Assembly: GCA_014529385.2 (NCBI GenBank)
Contig: CM043948.1
Location: forward strand, 25,696,901 to 25,760,900
From: Adiantum capillus-veneris
Taxonomy: Eukaryota; Streptophyta; Polypodiopsida; Polypodiales; Pteridaceae
Length of the DNA stretch: 64,000 bases
Direction: 5' to 3'
How positions within the stretch are numbered: position 1 is the first letter of the stretch; every line of letters begins with the position of its first letter. Below, in pieces: positions 29,041 to 41,252 of this stretch. The notes under the pieces were generated by a model. That model searched no databases. It had not been told where the DNA came from and saw only the letters and a program-made list of their open reading frames with translations. Both the position numbers and the translations under genes were made by a program.

Positions 29041-32000
29041 GTCACAAAAGCTCAAGAAGTTCAAAGAGGGAGGAAAGAGTATCTCTTCTCTCACCTATGA
29101 TGGCACCTTTGGTGCTACCGACAAAGTATTGGTGTTCATCCAAAAATTTGATTGGACGTTTGGAGACAAGGGCTTCACGGAGTCCTCCAAGCCACACCAT
29201 GTAGCTATGCACTTCCATAAATCATCTCGTCAATGGTGGATTAGCCTTTGTGGCAACGGCAAAGCCCCAAAGACATAGAAAATTCTAAGAGTCTCCATCA
29301 TGAAGCAATTCTTTGCAAGCGATGCAAAGGAAAAAGTGCTTACTGAATGGTGAAGTTTTAAGCTTCTCTCTCATGAGTTTATCCACAAATATGAAGACAA
29401 TTTTTGGAATTTACATCTCAAGGCTATTGTCTTTCCAAAGATAGAATTTGACGAGAAAAAGCAACAATTCTGTGCGAGATTACCTGAAGATATGGCCAAG
29501 TACGTCAACTCTCAAAGGCCTGGTTCTATCAATGAAGTAATCCACCACACCATGGTTGCTTCGTGCAAAAAATTCCAACAAAGGGCTAGATGGATGTCAA
29601 GCCCATGGAGAACAAAGACAAGAGTGATGCAAAGGGAAAAACCAATGCCCAAAATTCTTCCCAAGGCAATTCCAACAACAAGAACAACAACAATCGGTCC
29701 AAGGAGAAGGGAGTTGACAAAGGTAAAAACAAAATCTCTCTTGAAGAGCTTGAATCTTTTCGCAAGGACCGTAAATGTTTTATGTGTGGGGAGCAAGGAC
29801 ATGGCTATCATTCTTGTCCCAAGTGAAATGCTTGCAATGAGACTCCTAGAGCTTCCACCATCGAAGCTCCAAAAGAGGATGCTCATTGTTGCAAAGGATC
29901 ACCTCTCTACTATTCTTGGGGAAAGGTAAGGGAGCATGATGCCTTCATATTGTTTGACCCTGGGTCTACTCACAACTTCATATCAACAGAGTTGGCCACC
30001 AAGTTGGGCATTCAAGCTTTTGAGATGGGAGAAACTGTAATGGCCGACACCAACTTCAAGGGACAACAAGCCTCCATTACTCCCTTGACTAGGAAGTTGA
30101 GGCTTCATGTCCAAAGCTATGTTGACAAAGAAGAATTTTTCATCTCTCCTCTCCAACATGAGGATGCTATCCTAGGGGCACCATGGTTCAACCACATGGC
30201 TGCCAACATGAAGTTCCCTGAAAGGAGAATCTACTTCACCTATAGTGGAAAGAACATGTATATAGATGCTACTGAGTCTGGTCCTACTATACCATTTATA
30301 AATCCTCCTGCTTTTGATAAATAAATGAAGAGCTCAGTTTTTCTACGTACATGATTTTTATCAAAGAATCCCTAAAAGATCCTAATGTTTCATCAATTTT
30401 AAATGATATGAATAAGGAAGATTTTGACTTGTCTAATTTCTTTAAAGGATTCCAAGATGCGTTCATCGATGATGTCCCTATGGACTTACCTCCAAAATGA
30501 GGGGATGATGACCATCGAATTGAGCTCCGACCAGGAAGCTCGTCGTCTGACAAGCCTCCTTATCGAGTTTCCCAAGCTCAACAAGAGGAGATGGTGAGGC
30601 AAGTACAAGAATTGATATACAAAGGGATGGTGAGGCCTAGCTCCTCTCTCTTTTGTTCTCTAGTCCTTTTCATCCAAAAGAAAGATGGTACATACTGTAT
30701 GTGTGTGGACTATCAAGCACTAAACCATTTCACTATCACAAACAAAATTCTTGTGCCTCATGTAGAAGATATGTTTGATAAGCTACAAGGCTCTACCTAA
30801 TTCAGTAGGATTGACCTTAAAAGTGGCTATCATTAAATAAGGATAGTGGATGAAGATATTCAAAAGATCCTGTTTTGTACAACGTCTTGTCTTTATGAAT
30901 ATCTACTCATGCCTTTTGGCTTGACCAATACACCAGCCACATTCAATCGTCTAATAGAGAAAATTATTAGACCCTAATGCAAATTCACTGAAGTGTTGAT
31001 ATCATCATCTGCCTCCAAGTAATTGGAGGAACACAAGCAACATCTCCAAGTGATTTTTCAAGCATTCTGGGAGAACAAGCTTTTTCTCAACCAAAAGAAA
31101 AGTGAATTTTCCCTTCAAGAGATTCATAGAAAAGTTCTCTCAAATAGCAGGACTATTACATAAATAAACAAAGAAGAACGTTTACTCATGGACTACTAAG
31201 GAGAAAAATGCTTTTGACAAGATCAAAGATAAGCTTACCTTCCAACCAGTCCTTATGCTTTCGGATCTCTCAAAGCCATTTGAGGTCCAATGTGATGCTT
31301 GTGGTGATTGCCTTAGAGTAGTCTTGCTTCAAGTAGGGCATGACATAGCATATGAGAGCCGAAGGCTCAATTCAGATGAACGGGTCTTAGGAATTTATGA
31401 AAAAGAGCTTTTAGCTATTCTACATGCCCCATACACATGGAAGCACTGTTTATTGGGGACTCCATTTATTCTACGAACCAACCATCAAAGTGTCAAGTAC
31501 TTCATTATGCAAACCAAGATTTTTGACAAACAAATGAGGTGGGAAAATTTTCTTTCGCAATTTAATTTTCATATTGCTCACGTTGCTGGTAGGCACAATC
31601 AAGTGGCCGATACACTTTCACGATGACCAAAAGTTAATACGGTGTCTATAACAACTCACAATGATCTATCTTCTATGATAGATGAGTATCCTAATGGCCC
31701 TAGCTTTAGAGACATAATGTTAGCCCTTGCTTTGGGGAAGAAAGAAGAACCATTCACCTTGTAGGATGGTTATCTTCTCCACGGAAATAGTCTATGTGTT
31801 ACCCATTCCTTTCGTGAGATAAAGTCATGTATGAATCCCATGCTCCTCCTTATGCAGGGCATAGAGGCCTCAACCTACTCTCCAAGGAGTAGAGACATAT
31901 TTCTATTGGACTACCTTGAAAATGGACATACAAGAGTATGTTTCAAGATGTGTGGTATGCCAAAAAACCAAGTATGATAGAGGGAAGAAATGTGGATTAC

Positions 32001-32394
32001 TCTAGCCATTGCCTATTCCAAATTTTCCATGGGAGAGTATATCCATGGATTTTATCTTTGGATTACCCAAGTATATCCATGGGAATACGAGAATATGGAC
32101 AGTAGTTGACAGGTTTAGCAAGCAAGCACATTTTATTCCTGTCAAAAAGACTATTAAGGCACACCAAATGGGAACTCTCTTCATGTCATAGATTTTCAAA
32201 CACCATGGATTGCCAACATCCATCGTGTCAAATAGAGATTCTAGAATGACCAGTATGGAAAGGGATGTTTGAAAATTTAGGTATAAGATTGATTTATCTT
32301 CGGCCTATCATCCACAAATGGATGGCCAAAGTGAGATAGCCAATCTTATGATACTCGATCTACTAAAGACTTATGTTACCAAAGTGTTAGTAGC
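29041..32394 (+). pseudogene. Decayed gypsy gag-pol of the 41-kb family
   Basis: Starting within gag (FKEGGKS-like segment), the sequence follows the young element at 44000-47450: gag core, zinc knuckle CFMCGEQGHGYHSC (about 29778-29820), protease DPGSTHNFIS (29953-29982), reverse transcriptase, RNase H (31255-31626) and integrase core (32009-32300). Many stops, frameshifts and internal deletions are present. Part of the reverse transcriptase/connection region around 31130 is missing. There is no 5' LTR attached, and the 3' end is cut by the LTR at 32395. Confidence 0.9.
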
Positions 32395-33294
32395 AAGCTA
32401 ACACACATACCATTTTTCGGAGTTCTCATTGTAAAACACTTATTATTTTGATAAATTGGGAATATTGTAACTCCTATTTTCTTGGATAAACTCTGTAATT
32501 AATGAGCCGGGACTACAAGCATCTAGATTGTATCAACCTGTCATTACCCATCTTTGGTAGAACTCCCAGATTATTAGTTTTGACCACCAAAAACCTTGGC
32601 TAAAGTATAAAAGCCAATTTTTGTAAGTTATTTTTCAAGTTTTGGATAATGAAATATACAGCGTGAGCTAACGACACTCACTCCTCTCCTTCTCGCACTT
32701 CCTACTCCCTCCTTGGTTGTCACATTGCGTTCGCGTTTGTTGCATTGCAACCGCAGGTAATAGCTCTACGCATTGTTGTAAGTAGTTCATGATATTTTGT
32801 AGCTTTTGGCGTCGCCGACCCGTGGCCTAATTTCATCATAACTAGGAATTTACACTTTTAATCAAAAACTAAGCATAGGCGGGGTATCGGGGCATCAATG
32901 CTAAGCATTTAGATGCATTCTGGGTTGAACACAACTAGGTCAAAAATCCACTGCTGTTAATAATCGTGATTTTGTAACTTGACCTAAAGTGGGGTCTGAG
33001 ACCATAAGCATGTGTGCTTAGGTCTTATAACCATGTCCTAGAATTTTCGTTACGTTTGGATGTCATATGATGCTGTAATGGATGTGATTTGTTTGCCGAT
33101 GAGCGATTGACGTTTAGTGATTTCAGTCACTTGAGTTAGATGCGAGTTGTTAGTTGTTTTTCGAGAGATTGACAACCTCTTGTAGCCTTTATGCACTAGT
33201 CAAGTTAGCTTCATCCCATGGATTGACAATTTAATTGTGGTTCTCGCTAATATTGCAATAAGATAGGATGGTGAGGTTAGACATGCGTCCCACA
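32395..33294 (+). repeat. LTR (900 bp) with palindrome half-site
   Basis: The LTR starts TGTTAGTAGC and ends CGTCCCACA, followed by a primer site. A TATA-like TATAAAAG lies near 32606. GTTAATAATCG at 32956-32966 is followed by TGATTTTG, matching one arm of the 26-bp palindrome at 33988. Its position in the LTR (561 bp) matches that of the half-site in the LTR at 21283 (566 bp). Confidence 0.75.
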
Positions 33295-33295
33295 T

Positions 33296-33313
33296 TTGGC
33301 GCCACTGTCCGGG
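33296..33313 (+). promoter_or_regulatory. Primer-binding site (TGGCGCC type)
   Basis: TTGGCGCCACTGTCCGGG directly after the LTR resembles gypsy primer sites that do not use initiator-Met tRNA. It fixes the 3' end of the LTR. Confidence 0.7.
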
Positions 33314-34150
33314 ATTGAAGAGACCTAAACTAGGGATAAATACGAGCGTTTTGTGAAGTTATCCTTTAACTTCCTCTAGGATCGCCTAGAGTTCAAAGAT
33401 TTCTTTTAGAAACCGCATAGCTTAAGATTGTCGTCTTTTGTTGTGTAGAGGTAGCTTGAAAGTAATCGTATTTGCTGAGTACATTTAGGATTGTAGGATT
33501 GTAGAAATAGATTAGGATTTTGAGGATGATTGGTAGACAAAACAAGTCTTAAGATCAAGGCTCAGAAAACCATAAAAGACAAGAAAACGAGTGTTTGTGG
33601 ACACTTTTCACAACCCCATTGCGTGAGAATCTAGGAGTAGGGTAAGTAGGATCCAAGGTGGATTTCAAAACATTGCTCTCTCTGAAAGAATCAAGTGTGA
33701 GTTGTTATTGGAAGTTGCAAAATTTCAGGTCTACGTCTAGAAATAGCACAAAAAGACACGAAACCATTCAATCCGACTGGAGAGTAAGCTTAAAAGTTGT
33801 TTGAATCAGTTGGTAAGCTCAAGGACACTTCGAGGTAAAAATTTCAAGAGTTGGACAAAACTCAGATTATTTACTGTTTCTTGACATTTTAGGCCAAATT
33901 AAGTTTTGACTTGATTCATAGGCTTAAAATAGTTCCTGTAAAGACTATCTTTGAAAAAATTGCAAAAAAATGTTCATTTCAAGCTTGAAGTTAATAATCG
34001 CGATTATTAACTTTTAGCTCAGATTTGATCAAGGTTCATACCATTAACTCATTGCATGTGTACGAACAACTTTTGTAAAGGCCCAAAAGATTTGGATCAC
34101 CAAACTTGCCAAAAACTGGGTAAAAACTAAAGTTTTTTCTTCTTTACAAG
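33314..34150 (+). other. Leader of the 32.4-kb LTR element, no gene seen
   Basis: The stretch lacks coding frames. It carries the 26-bp palindrome at 33988-34013. The element is truncated about 150 bp further on, where minus-strand gag-like sequence begins. Confidence 0.5.
33988..34013. repeat. Perfect 26-bp palindrome
   Basis: AAGTTAATAATCG is followed by its exact reverse complement, with CGCG at the centre. Eleven bases of the arm recur at 32956 in the adjoining LTR. Confidence 0.95.
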
Positions 34151-34167
34151 GAGGCGTGTATACCCTC

Positions 34168-34840
34168 TTATACTAGGACATAGATTAAAACTTCAAACGG
34201 TACATTGCCTTGTACCAAAGGTAGGACAAATGGTTGATCTGATGCCAAAACCTCAAAAAATCGCTCCCCACCCAGCATGGTGTCAATGACGTGCTGGTAG
34301 TGAGCCTTCAAATCCAGTATTACCTTGATTGAGCGTACACGTGTTGGTATGTGTGATCTGTCTTGAGATAGGTTGTACTGATTCATGTCAAGCTTAGAGG
34401 TGCTTAGTCACTGTCCAAGCTTGTGGGAGAGGGTGGTGTTCTTTCTTGAAACAAACTCAGTAGATCCCTAGTTTCTCTAGTGAGAGTGTGAGCCAATGAT
34501 TCCGTTATCTGTGCTGCAGCATCAGGTGCGACTTGAAAACTGACTGTGATAATTACCTCGGTGACTTGAGTTACCCGATTCTCAAAGTAGAATAGTGTTG
34601 ATTCTCTATTGTGTAGAGCTCCTTCCATTTTGTTGTTGTGGGTTGGTTGTAGGTTGCGGACATGGTTTCGACCTTCTCCTTCTTCTTCTTGGCACTTGGC
34701 CTATGTATATCCACTAGGTTTGGCGTGTTGGTTGACTCTCCCACTGCAAATCGATTACCGTTACGCTTGGCACTCGAGCTTCGATGGAGATGCGCAGTTC
34801 GTCTAGTTGTGCTTGGAGCTCTTCTTCTTCTGTGGTCCAA
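34168..34840 (-). pseudogene. Gag-like fragment of a minus-strand LTR element
   Basis: Three minus-strand frames in order (34840-34571, 34628-34404, 34386-34168) look like pieces of one gag N-terminal region, with a basic start and a segment SLFQERTPPSPTS. They lie downstream of a minus-strand primer site and LTR. Similarity to a specific gag family is not recognised; the call rests on context. Confidence 0.4.
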
Positions 34841-34922
34841 TTAGCAAATCCTGCTAGCCATTCATCCATTCACAATAGTTTAGGGGTTTCAGTCTTGTAA
34901 ACTGAAGGGTTTCATGAAAAGA

Positions 34923-34942
34923 TCCTCAGTGGGGGCACCAAA
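34923..34942 (-). promoter_or_regulatory. Minus-strand primer-binding site
   Basis: On the minus strand, TTTGGTGCCCCCACTGAGG follows the LTR end GCTCCCGTCA without a gap. The form is that of a gypsy primer site. Confidence 0.6.
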
Positions 34943-36300
34943 TGACGGGAGCAAAGCGAACCCCGAACCCCGACAGCCTCTAAAACACCGGGGACCGAAT
35001 GGCGCGCCTCGAGCCTGTCATGGTAAAGCAAACAGGGGGCACCACCTAGCTTCAACGGCTAGGATGCAAACAACACACCACCATAACAAAGTTTTCATCC
35101 AAGAGAGATGGATGCTTGGGAGTAATGATGAAAAGGAAAGGGAATGAGATCAAGTGAGAGAGAGAGAGAGAGAGTGAGGGAGGGGGTATAGCGGCTTAGT
35201 ACTTAGGCATCACAAAAGGATGGCGAATCCGCACACCCTTCACACATACACAAGCTCACTCCAAAAAACACAAGACTAGGTGGCGGTTCCGCACACCTCA
35301 CATGGGCAAAACATTGCAAGAAAACATACTCACAAAACCTCAAGATTTATTTAGAGAATTAGGCGATGAAATGGGGAGCATAGGGTAGGGGAATGAGAAG
35401 GGAGAGAGTGGTAGAGCACATGGCGGATAGGTGGGAGTTGATGGCGAAGACTCTCACGAGGATTATGGCCATCATCCTTCATTTAGTTGCCCTTCATCTT
35501 CCATAGCCAAGGGTGTAGAGGTCATGCTCAAGACAAGCATGGTGATTGCGGTGATGGTGATGGTGTGGGTGTGTGTGTGTGTGTGTGTGCACTAGGCACA
35601 CACAGTGCATAGTGTGTTCTTTGGTGATGTTGTGTGTGTTTAGTGTGATGGTGACCCCTCTTTATATAGGGGAGGAGGGGGGAGAAATTCTAGAATTTAG
35701 AAATGAAGAAATCATTATCTACATGGGCCATGTGACTGTGGGCCCCACTTGTCTGGCTGTGTGTATATGTGCCAGAACAGCAGTCTCATGAGAGAGAGAC
35801 TAAGAGAGAGAGATGGGTTGATGAAAAAAAAGTGAGAGGTGACATGGAGAATAAAGTAATTACAAGAGGGGAGAGAGGGGAGTGTGTTCAGAGGTGAATC
35901 TATGTGCAGATGTGTGTGAACACAAGAAAAAATCAGGTAACCACTGGGTGGGGATGGGTCCGTGGGTACCTTTTTCAGTGAAACTGAGTGTGTGTGAGTG
36001 TGGGGGAGGTTATTTAGCTACAAGACAAGAGATATGGCGTCCTTTAGAGAGAGAGGGGGATATTTGGGTCATGGGATATGATAGGAGAGAGAAAGAGGGG
36101 GTGGGATATACTATTTTGGAAGATAGGGTAGGTTGCATGTGAGTTAGGGTGCATTATTGGTGAGTTATAATGCATTATTGGTGAGAGGTGGGGTAGCTTG
36201 AGGGGAGAGAGAAAGGAGAAAGGACAAGGGGAAGAGAGAGGGGGTTGACCTTTTGAGTGGAGGAGAGGAAAAGGGACACCCGGCGGGGCAACAGTGAAGA
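34943..36300 (-). repeat. Minus-strand LTR with TATA box and microsatellites
   Basis: The LTR ends in CA at the primer site (top-strand 34943). The far limit is approximate. A minus-strand TATA box CCTATATAAAG sits at about 35661-35670 in a GC-rich setting. GA and GT repeats occur at about 35156-35175 and 35566-35588. Start TG is not fixed because only one copy is present. Confidence 0.5.
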
Positions 36301-37167
36301 AAAAGGAGGCAAGGTGGGGATGGGCTACCCCGCAGACATGAGGTGGCCTATTTTACCTTTCTTATATATTTACATAATCATACTTTATTTTTTCTTACTT
36401 TTTCCAATGCCTTTATCACTCCCTCCATAAGAGGGGGTTTTCATGGGGTGGGGACGAGAGAAGAGGGGTATGGGAGCTTGGCTTGTGAAAAGCCCCCATC
36501 AACGACATGCAAGCAATCTGTGGGCAACCCCCCTTGCAAGGAGGAGCCGCCGAGGCGGACCTGCGTCAAAATCACCCATCGTGGGCTCTACGACTGTGCG
36601 TTGGGCGGGGGAGGATTTCATGACCTTGGGCCGAAGCCCCTAGCTCACCTCAGTGGCCGCCATGGCCGGTTTCCTTGCCCGCGCGCTGCTGCGAGCGGCC
36701 ATAGCCACTGTGTGCTTGTTTTTTCCCACTACACCGGCGCCCAACCCCCTTGGGGGTTAGTGGCCACACCCTATTTCCAACAACAAGGGGCGGTATCCAC
36801 AGTGTACCGCACCCCCTTCCTCGTGTGTGGATTCGGCAAGGTCCAGAGAGGTGCGGCATCTCGACACGGCCGTCACAAACTTCGGGCACCAAATTCTGCG
36901 TATTATCGGCAGAAACTCAGAGATTTAAGAAAACCATTCCGACGGGAGTTCAAAGTACAATTACCTTTCAAAATCAATTAACAATTGCAAGTATAATTGA
37001 TTCGGCTACCAAGAAATTGCAAAATTCCCTATACGGCGGACAATTCGAGTCGATTTCCACCGGGATACTATCGATTTTGATGGAATTAGCAAGGCTAATT
37101 ACACTTTGTGAGTGCTCTCAATCTCATGTATTTTTTCAGACTATCCCTTGCACCGCACTGTGTTGCC
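36301..37167. other. GC-rich unassigned stretch
   Basis: Base composition rises sharply from about 36430 to 36880 relative to both flanks. A 212-codon open frame (36343-36981) has no protein-like features. The last 280 bp may be the leader of the gypsy gag at 37168. No LTR end was found. Confidence 0.4.
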
Positions 37168-38425
37168 ATGGATTCGGATATCGATATGACATTTGATTTT
37201 GAGCAAAGTACGCCTGATCCTGCCAATGATGGCCTGTGGCCAGCGGATCCTCTCAAGGAGAGTACCCGCGATGCTACGACAGGTGATGACACTTACAAAT
37301 TGCTCGATATTCAAGAATTTCGTGCACTTCAGACACGCATGACAATCATGGATGAAAATTTTAAAGCTTTAAATGAAAATGTTACTAAACTATCCACATT
37401 AGTAATTCAATTAATGCAACAGCAGTCCAAGGGTCCTGCTGATACGCACATGTATGAGCACGATGCTACACAAGGGCAAGGCCCTTCTAATCTATGGCAA
37501 GGGCCAAATACTGATAGATTGTATACTCTCACTGCAAAAGAGGTGGATGAATTGTTGAAAAACACCAAACCACCAATTTTTAAGGGAGAAGACCAAGACC
37601 ACAATAAGGATGTAGTGAATATCTTTCTCATCAAGTGGGATGGAATTCACACCTGATGGCGTACTCCGGACGTAGTCAGAGCTCTGCAAACGAGCTTAAC
37701 TCTAGAAGGCAAGGCCTACAAAGGGTGGATGTCTCTCAAGGAGAAGAACATCATACCACAGAGTTGGGAAGCTTTTGAAGCTATGTTTAGCAAAGAGTTT
37801 TTGCCTACAAATGAGGCAGATCGGAATTGGACGGCTTGGGACACATGTTCCATGTGCCAATACCCATCATTGCTTGAATATATCTCTCATTATTGGGATG
37901 TTATCCTCAAATTGGAAGGCTTAGATAACTTTCAACAAGTACGGGGGTTTGTACGAGCTGGAGCTTAAGAAGTACGTCAACACCCAAGATCCTAAAACAC
38001 TTGAGGAAGCCATAGTGAAAGCACATATTCATGATGATCTAGATGAAAAGAAAGCACATACTAGTCACGTGCCTACTAATACACACACTCAATATGGGCA
38101 CAATAAAAGAAAATTTATAGTTGCCAATTCAGATGCATCTAAAAGATCCAAGGGGTCCAGGGGTCCTCTCTCTCCTGAGGACTTGGATAAAGCTAAGAAA
38201 GAAAAATTATGTTTTCAATGTTTAGGAAGCGGTCATGGCAAAAAGGATTGTCCCAAGGGGAAATCTACTGCTCATGGCAAGGAGAAAGCAGTGCACACGG
38301 TGCAACTGCTACCTCCTGAGTCTTCCTCACGCTTCTCTACAGTGGAAGTAGCACACACAGAGGTGGTACATAAATGCTGTCTCACAGATTCTATGTGGCA
38401 ACAAACCTTTGGACCACATAGTTAG
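37168..38425 (+). pseudogene. Gypsy gag
   Basis: The frame begins MDSDIDMTFDFEQ at 37168 and shows a coiled segment (FKALNENVTKL), then a capsid-like domain with PPIFKGEDQDHN and SWEAFEAMFSKEFLP. It ends with a zinc knuckle CFQCLGSGHGKKDC (about 38215-38256). A stop near 37656 and a frameshift near 37950 break it. Downstream order is protease, reverse transcriptase and RNase H. Confidence 0.8.
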
Positions 38426-38449
38426 TATGTATGCATGGATCTCTGCAAG

Positions 38450-40360
38450 GCCACAAGGTGCGCATCTTGGTAGATGACGGTGCTACTCACAATTTCATCA
38501 ATTATGGATCAGTGAAAAAACTCAAATTGTCTCAAACTCCGAGTACCCATGGCTACAAGGTAGCAATGATGAATGGACATGATACCAAAATCTGGGATAC
38601 TCAATGACGAGCTGTTCCATTGGAAGTACAAGGTTACTCCACATGCTTGGATTTTCAGGTTATGAACATGGAAAGGGAAGATTTGGTTCTTGGTAGGGAG
38701 TGGTTGCATAGCTTAGGACCATCACTGAAGCGTAGCTATGAGCACAATAGCTTGATGTTTGAATCCCATGGCGCACATGTGTTGTTAGGAGAGAAGGATA
38801 TACCTTCATCACCATTGTTTTGTACCGTTGAGCTTATGAAACTCGTTTCTGATAATGAAATAGATCAAGTTTATTGTACTACTCACTGTCTCATTTTCTT
38901 TCTAACATTGAATCTGTTGAACATTCCTCAACGCCGCATGCTTCTCTCTCATCTCTTCCATCAATGACTAATTCTAAACAAGCAAACGTTGCTACTGAAT
39001 TACAAAAATTATTAAGGGAATTTCAAGATGTTTTTCCTAATGATTTGCCACCAGGATTACCACCAACATGATCGGTGCAACATAGCATTGATGTGGCTGC
39101 AGACTGTAAACCTGTCAGTAAACCGCCTTATCGTATGAGTTATGTTGAAGCTCCTGAGGTGGAATGTCAGCTTGCTGACTACCTTAGCAGAGGGTATATA
39201 CAACCCAGTTCTTCACCATGGGATTCTCCTATCCTATTAGTGAAGAAAAAAGACGGTAGTATGTGCATGTGTGTAGACTACCGTGGCTTAAATGCGGTTA
39301 CGGTTAAGAACAAATACCCATTTCCCCGAGTAGATGAGTTGTTTGATAAACTCACTCATGCTTGCATTTTTATGAAAATAGACTTGCAGTCAGGATATCA
39401 CCAAGTCCATATTCGACTTGCTGATATACCCAAAACTGCATTCCGAACACGGTTTGGACACTACAAGTTCTTGGTGATGCCCTTTGGGTTAACTAATGCG
39501 CCCGCAACATTCATGACACTTATGGATAGTGTCTTGAAGCCGTACTTGGGCAAATTTGTCATTGTTTTCCTCGATGACATACTAGTCTACAATGCTTCTG
39601 AAGAAGAACACTTACAACATCTCAGGAAGTTGTTTGAGTTGTTACGAACAGACAAATTATATGCCAAGGAATCTAAGTGTGATTTTCTAAAAGATGAAAT
39701 TCACTATTTAGGGCATGTTATTTTAGCTAATGGGCTATATATGGATCAATCCAAAGTGGATACCATCCGGAAATGGCCTTCTCCTAAAAATCTAGAAGAG
39801 CTACATATTTTTTTGGGATTTGCAGGTTTTTACCGAAGGTTCGTTAAAAACTATGCTAATATTGCTGTTCCCACGACGGATCAACTAAATGGCAAATGCA
39901 AAGCTTTTCAGTGGGGATTTGCTCAACAACAGAGTTTTGATTATGCTCAAGGATGCATTAGCTACAGCTCCCATACTGGCTATTGTAGATCCTTTGAAAC
40001 AATTCATTTTGGAAAGGGATGCCAGTGACCGTGCTATTGGAGCAGTCCTGTTACAAGACAGACGTCTGATTGCATTTGAAAGCAAGAAGCTTGATGCAGC
40101 TCAGCAGAACTACTCTGCTTATGAGCGCGAATTCTATGCAATAGTGTCTGCCTTAAAAACATAGCGGCATTATCTGTATGGTGCTCAGTTTGAGATTGTG
40201 TTTGACCATGAAAGCATCAAATGGTTTACACAACAAATGGATTTGAAGGGTCGGAAAGCCAGGTGGGCCGAAATTCTTCAGGAATATGATGCCAAGCCAA
40301 GGTATCATAAAGGTCGATACAATGTGGTGGCTGCTGACGCTCTAAGTCGTATGCCGTAGA
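38450..40360 (+). pseudogene. Gypsy protease, reverse transcriptase and RNase H
   Basis: Protease VDDGATHNFI (about 38471-38500) carries D-D-G-A in place of the usual D-S-G-A. The reverse transcriptase is well preserved from 39075: [51 protein letters not shown] and the catalytic FLDDILVY. A frameshift near 39900 leads to RNase H ([18 protein letters not shown]) and the family terminal motif AADALSRM at about 40332-40357. One stop lies at 40162-40164. The gene is not intact. Confidence 0.85.
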
Positions 40361-40419
40361 TCAATTCTCTCTTGTTCACAGAACCTTGTAGTGAATTTTT
40401 GGATTCTCTCAAAGGCAAA

Positions 40420-40940
40420 TATGAGCTCGGTAGAATGTCCGACAAGCATAGGATCGGTATAAGAAGTATGCTGATGAGAAACGTTAGCAAGTTACCTTCG
40501 AAGAAGGGGAGGAAGTATTTTTACGTGTGCCAGAACATTCAGAAAGTCTGAAAACTGGGCCAACACCTAAATTATCTCCCCGATATTGTGGGCCTTTCAA
40601 AATACTCAAGCGAGTAGGTGATCGTGCCTACAAATTATTGCTACCTTCACATTCTCGTATTCATCTGGTGTTTCATGTAAGCCGTTTACATAAGCGGTTA
40701 CATGGGGATGACAATGTCATTGACCAACAGATTTTGGTTGATTTCATTGAATCTCCTACCTTATCACATGAGCTTGAACGTGTTCTCGATTATCATGAGT
40801 TGCATACACGTCATCATGTACATCAACAAGCCTTAATCAAGTGGAAAGACCGACCTGAGGAAGGTGCCACTTGGAAAAACATTAGTGTTCTTAAGAAGAA
40901 GTTCCCCACTTTTGTTTTCGAGGACGAAAACTCTTCTTAA
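40420..40940 (+). pseudogene. Integrase C-terminus with chromodomain-like end; catalytic core deleted
   Basis: Only about 60-100 bp after the RNase H end the sequence resumes at the integrase C-terminal region (DKHR, EVFLRVPEHSE, LSPRYCGPFKILKRVG, HVSRLHKRL). It ends with a chromodomain-like segment (ALIKWKDRPEEGATWKN). The zinc-binding domain and D-D-E core, normally about 1 kb, are absent. The polypurine tract and LTR follow directly. Confidence 0.8.
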
Positions 40941-41116
40941 GGGGGGAGTAATGTCAGGACACAGGCAAGGCTGGACTAGACAAGGGAAGGGCCGGGCTAG
41001 GCAGTGTGGAAAGGGAGTCCAACTAGCGCAAAGGGCTAAGGGCTATGCTATATAGTGAGTGGTTGGGTGGTGGACTCCTAGGTCTAGTTCCCCTTGTCTA
41101 ACATGCCTGGTGAACA
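40938..41116 (+). repeat. Polypurine tract and 3' LTR
   Basis: The purine run AAGGGGGGAGTAA (40938-40950) precedes TGTCAGGACAC at 40952. A TATA-like GCTATATAGTG lies near 41049. The end is at 41103 or 41116; sequence of another element begins at 41117. Confidence 0.65.
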
Positions 41117-41252
41117 TTTGAAAGTGCATAGCTACATGGTGTAGCTTAGAGGACTCCGTGAAGCCCTCATCTCCAAACGCCGCATTGAATTGTTGGATAA
41201 AGGCCAAGACTTTGTCCGTAGCACCAAAAGTGCCATTGTAGGTAAGGAAAGA
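41117..41252 (-). pseudogene. Gag fragment of the older inverted 41-kb-family copy (downstream part)
   Basis: The minus strand encodes the gag segment TYNGTFGATDKVLAFIQQF and on to HVAMHFQ. The same gag continues upstream at 50153 on the other side of the young element. The AAAGA at its edge (41248-41252) is the left target duplication. Confidence 0.9.

Noticed and set aside
36343-36981. 212-codon plus-strand frame as a gene
   Set aside because: Composition is that of GC-rich non-coding DNA, with no domain, no good start context and overlapping long frames on the other strand.
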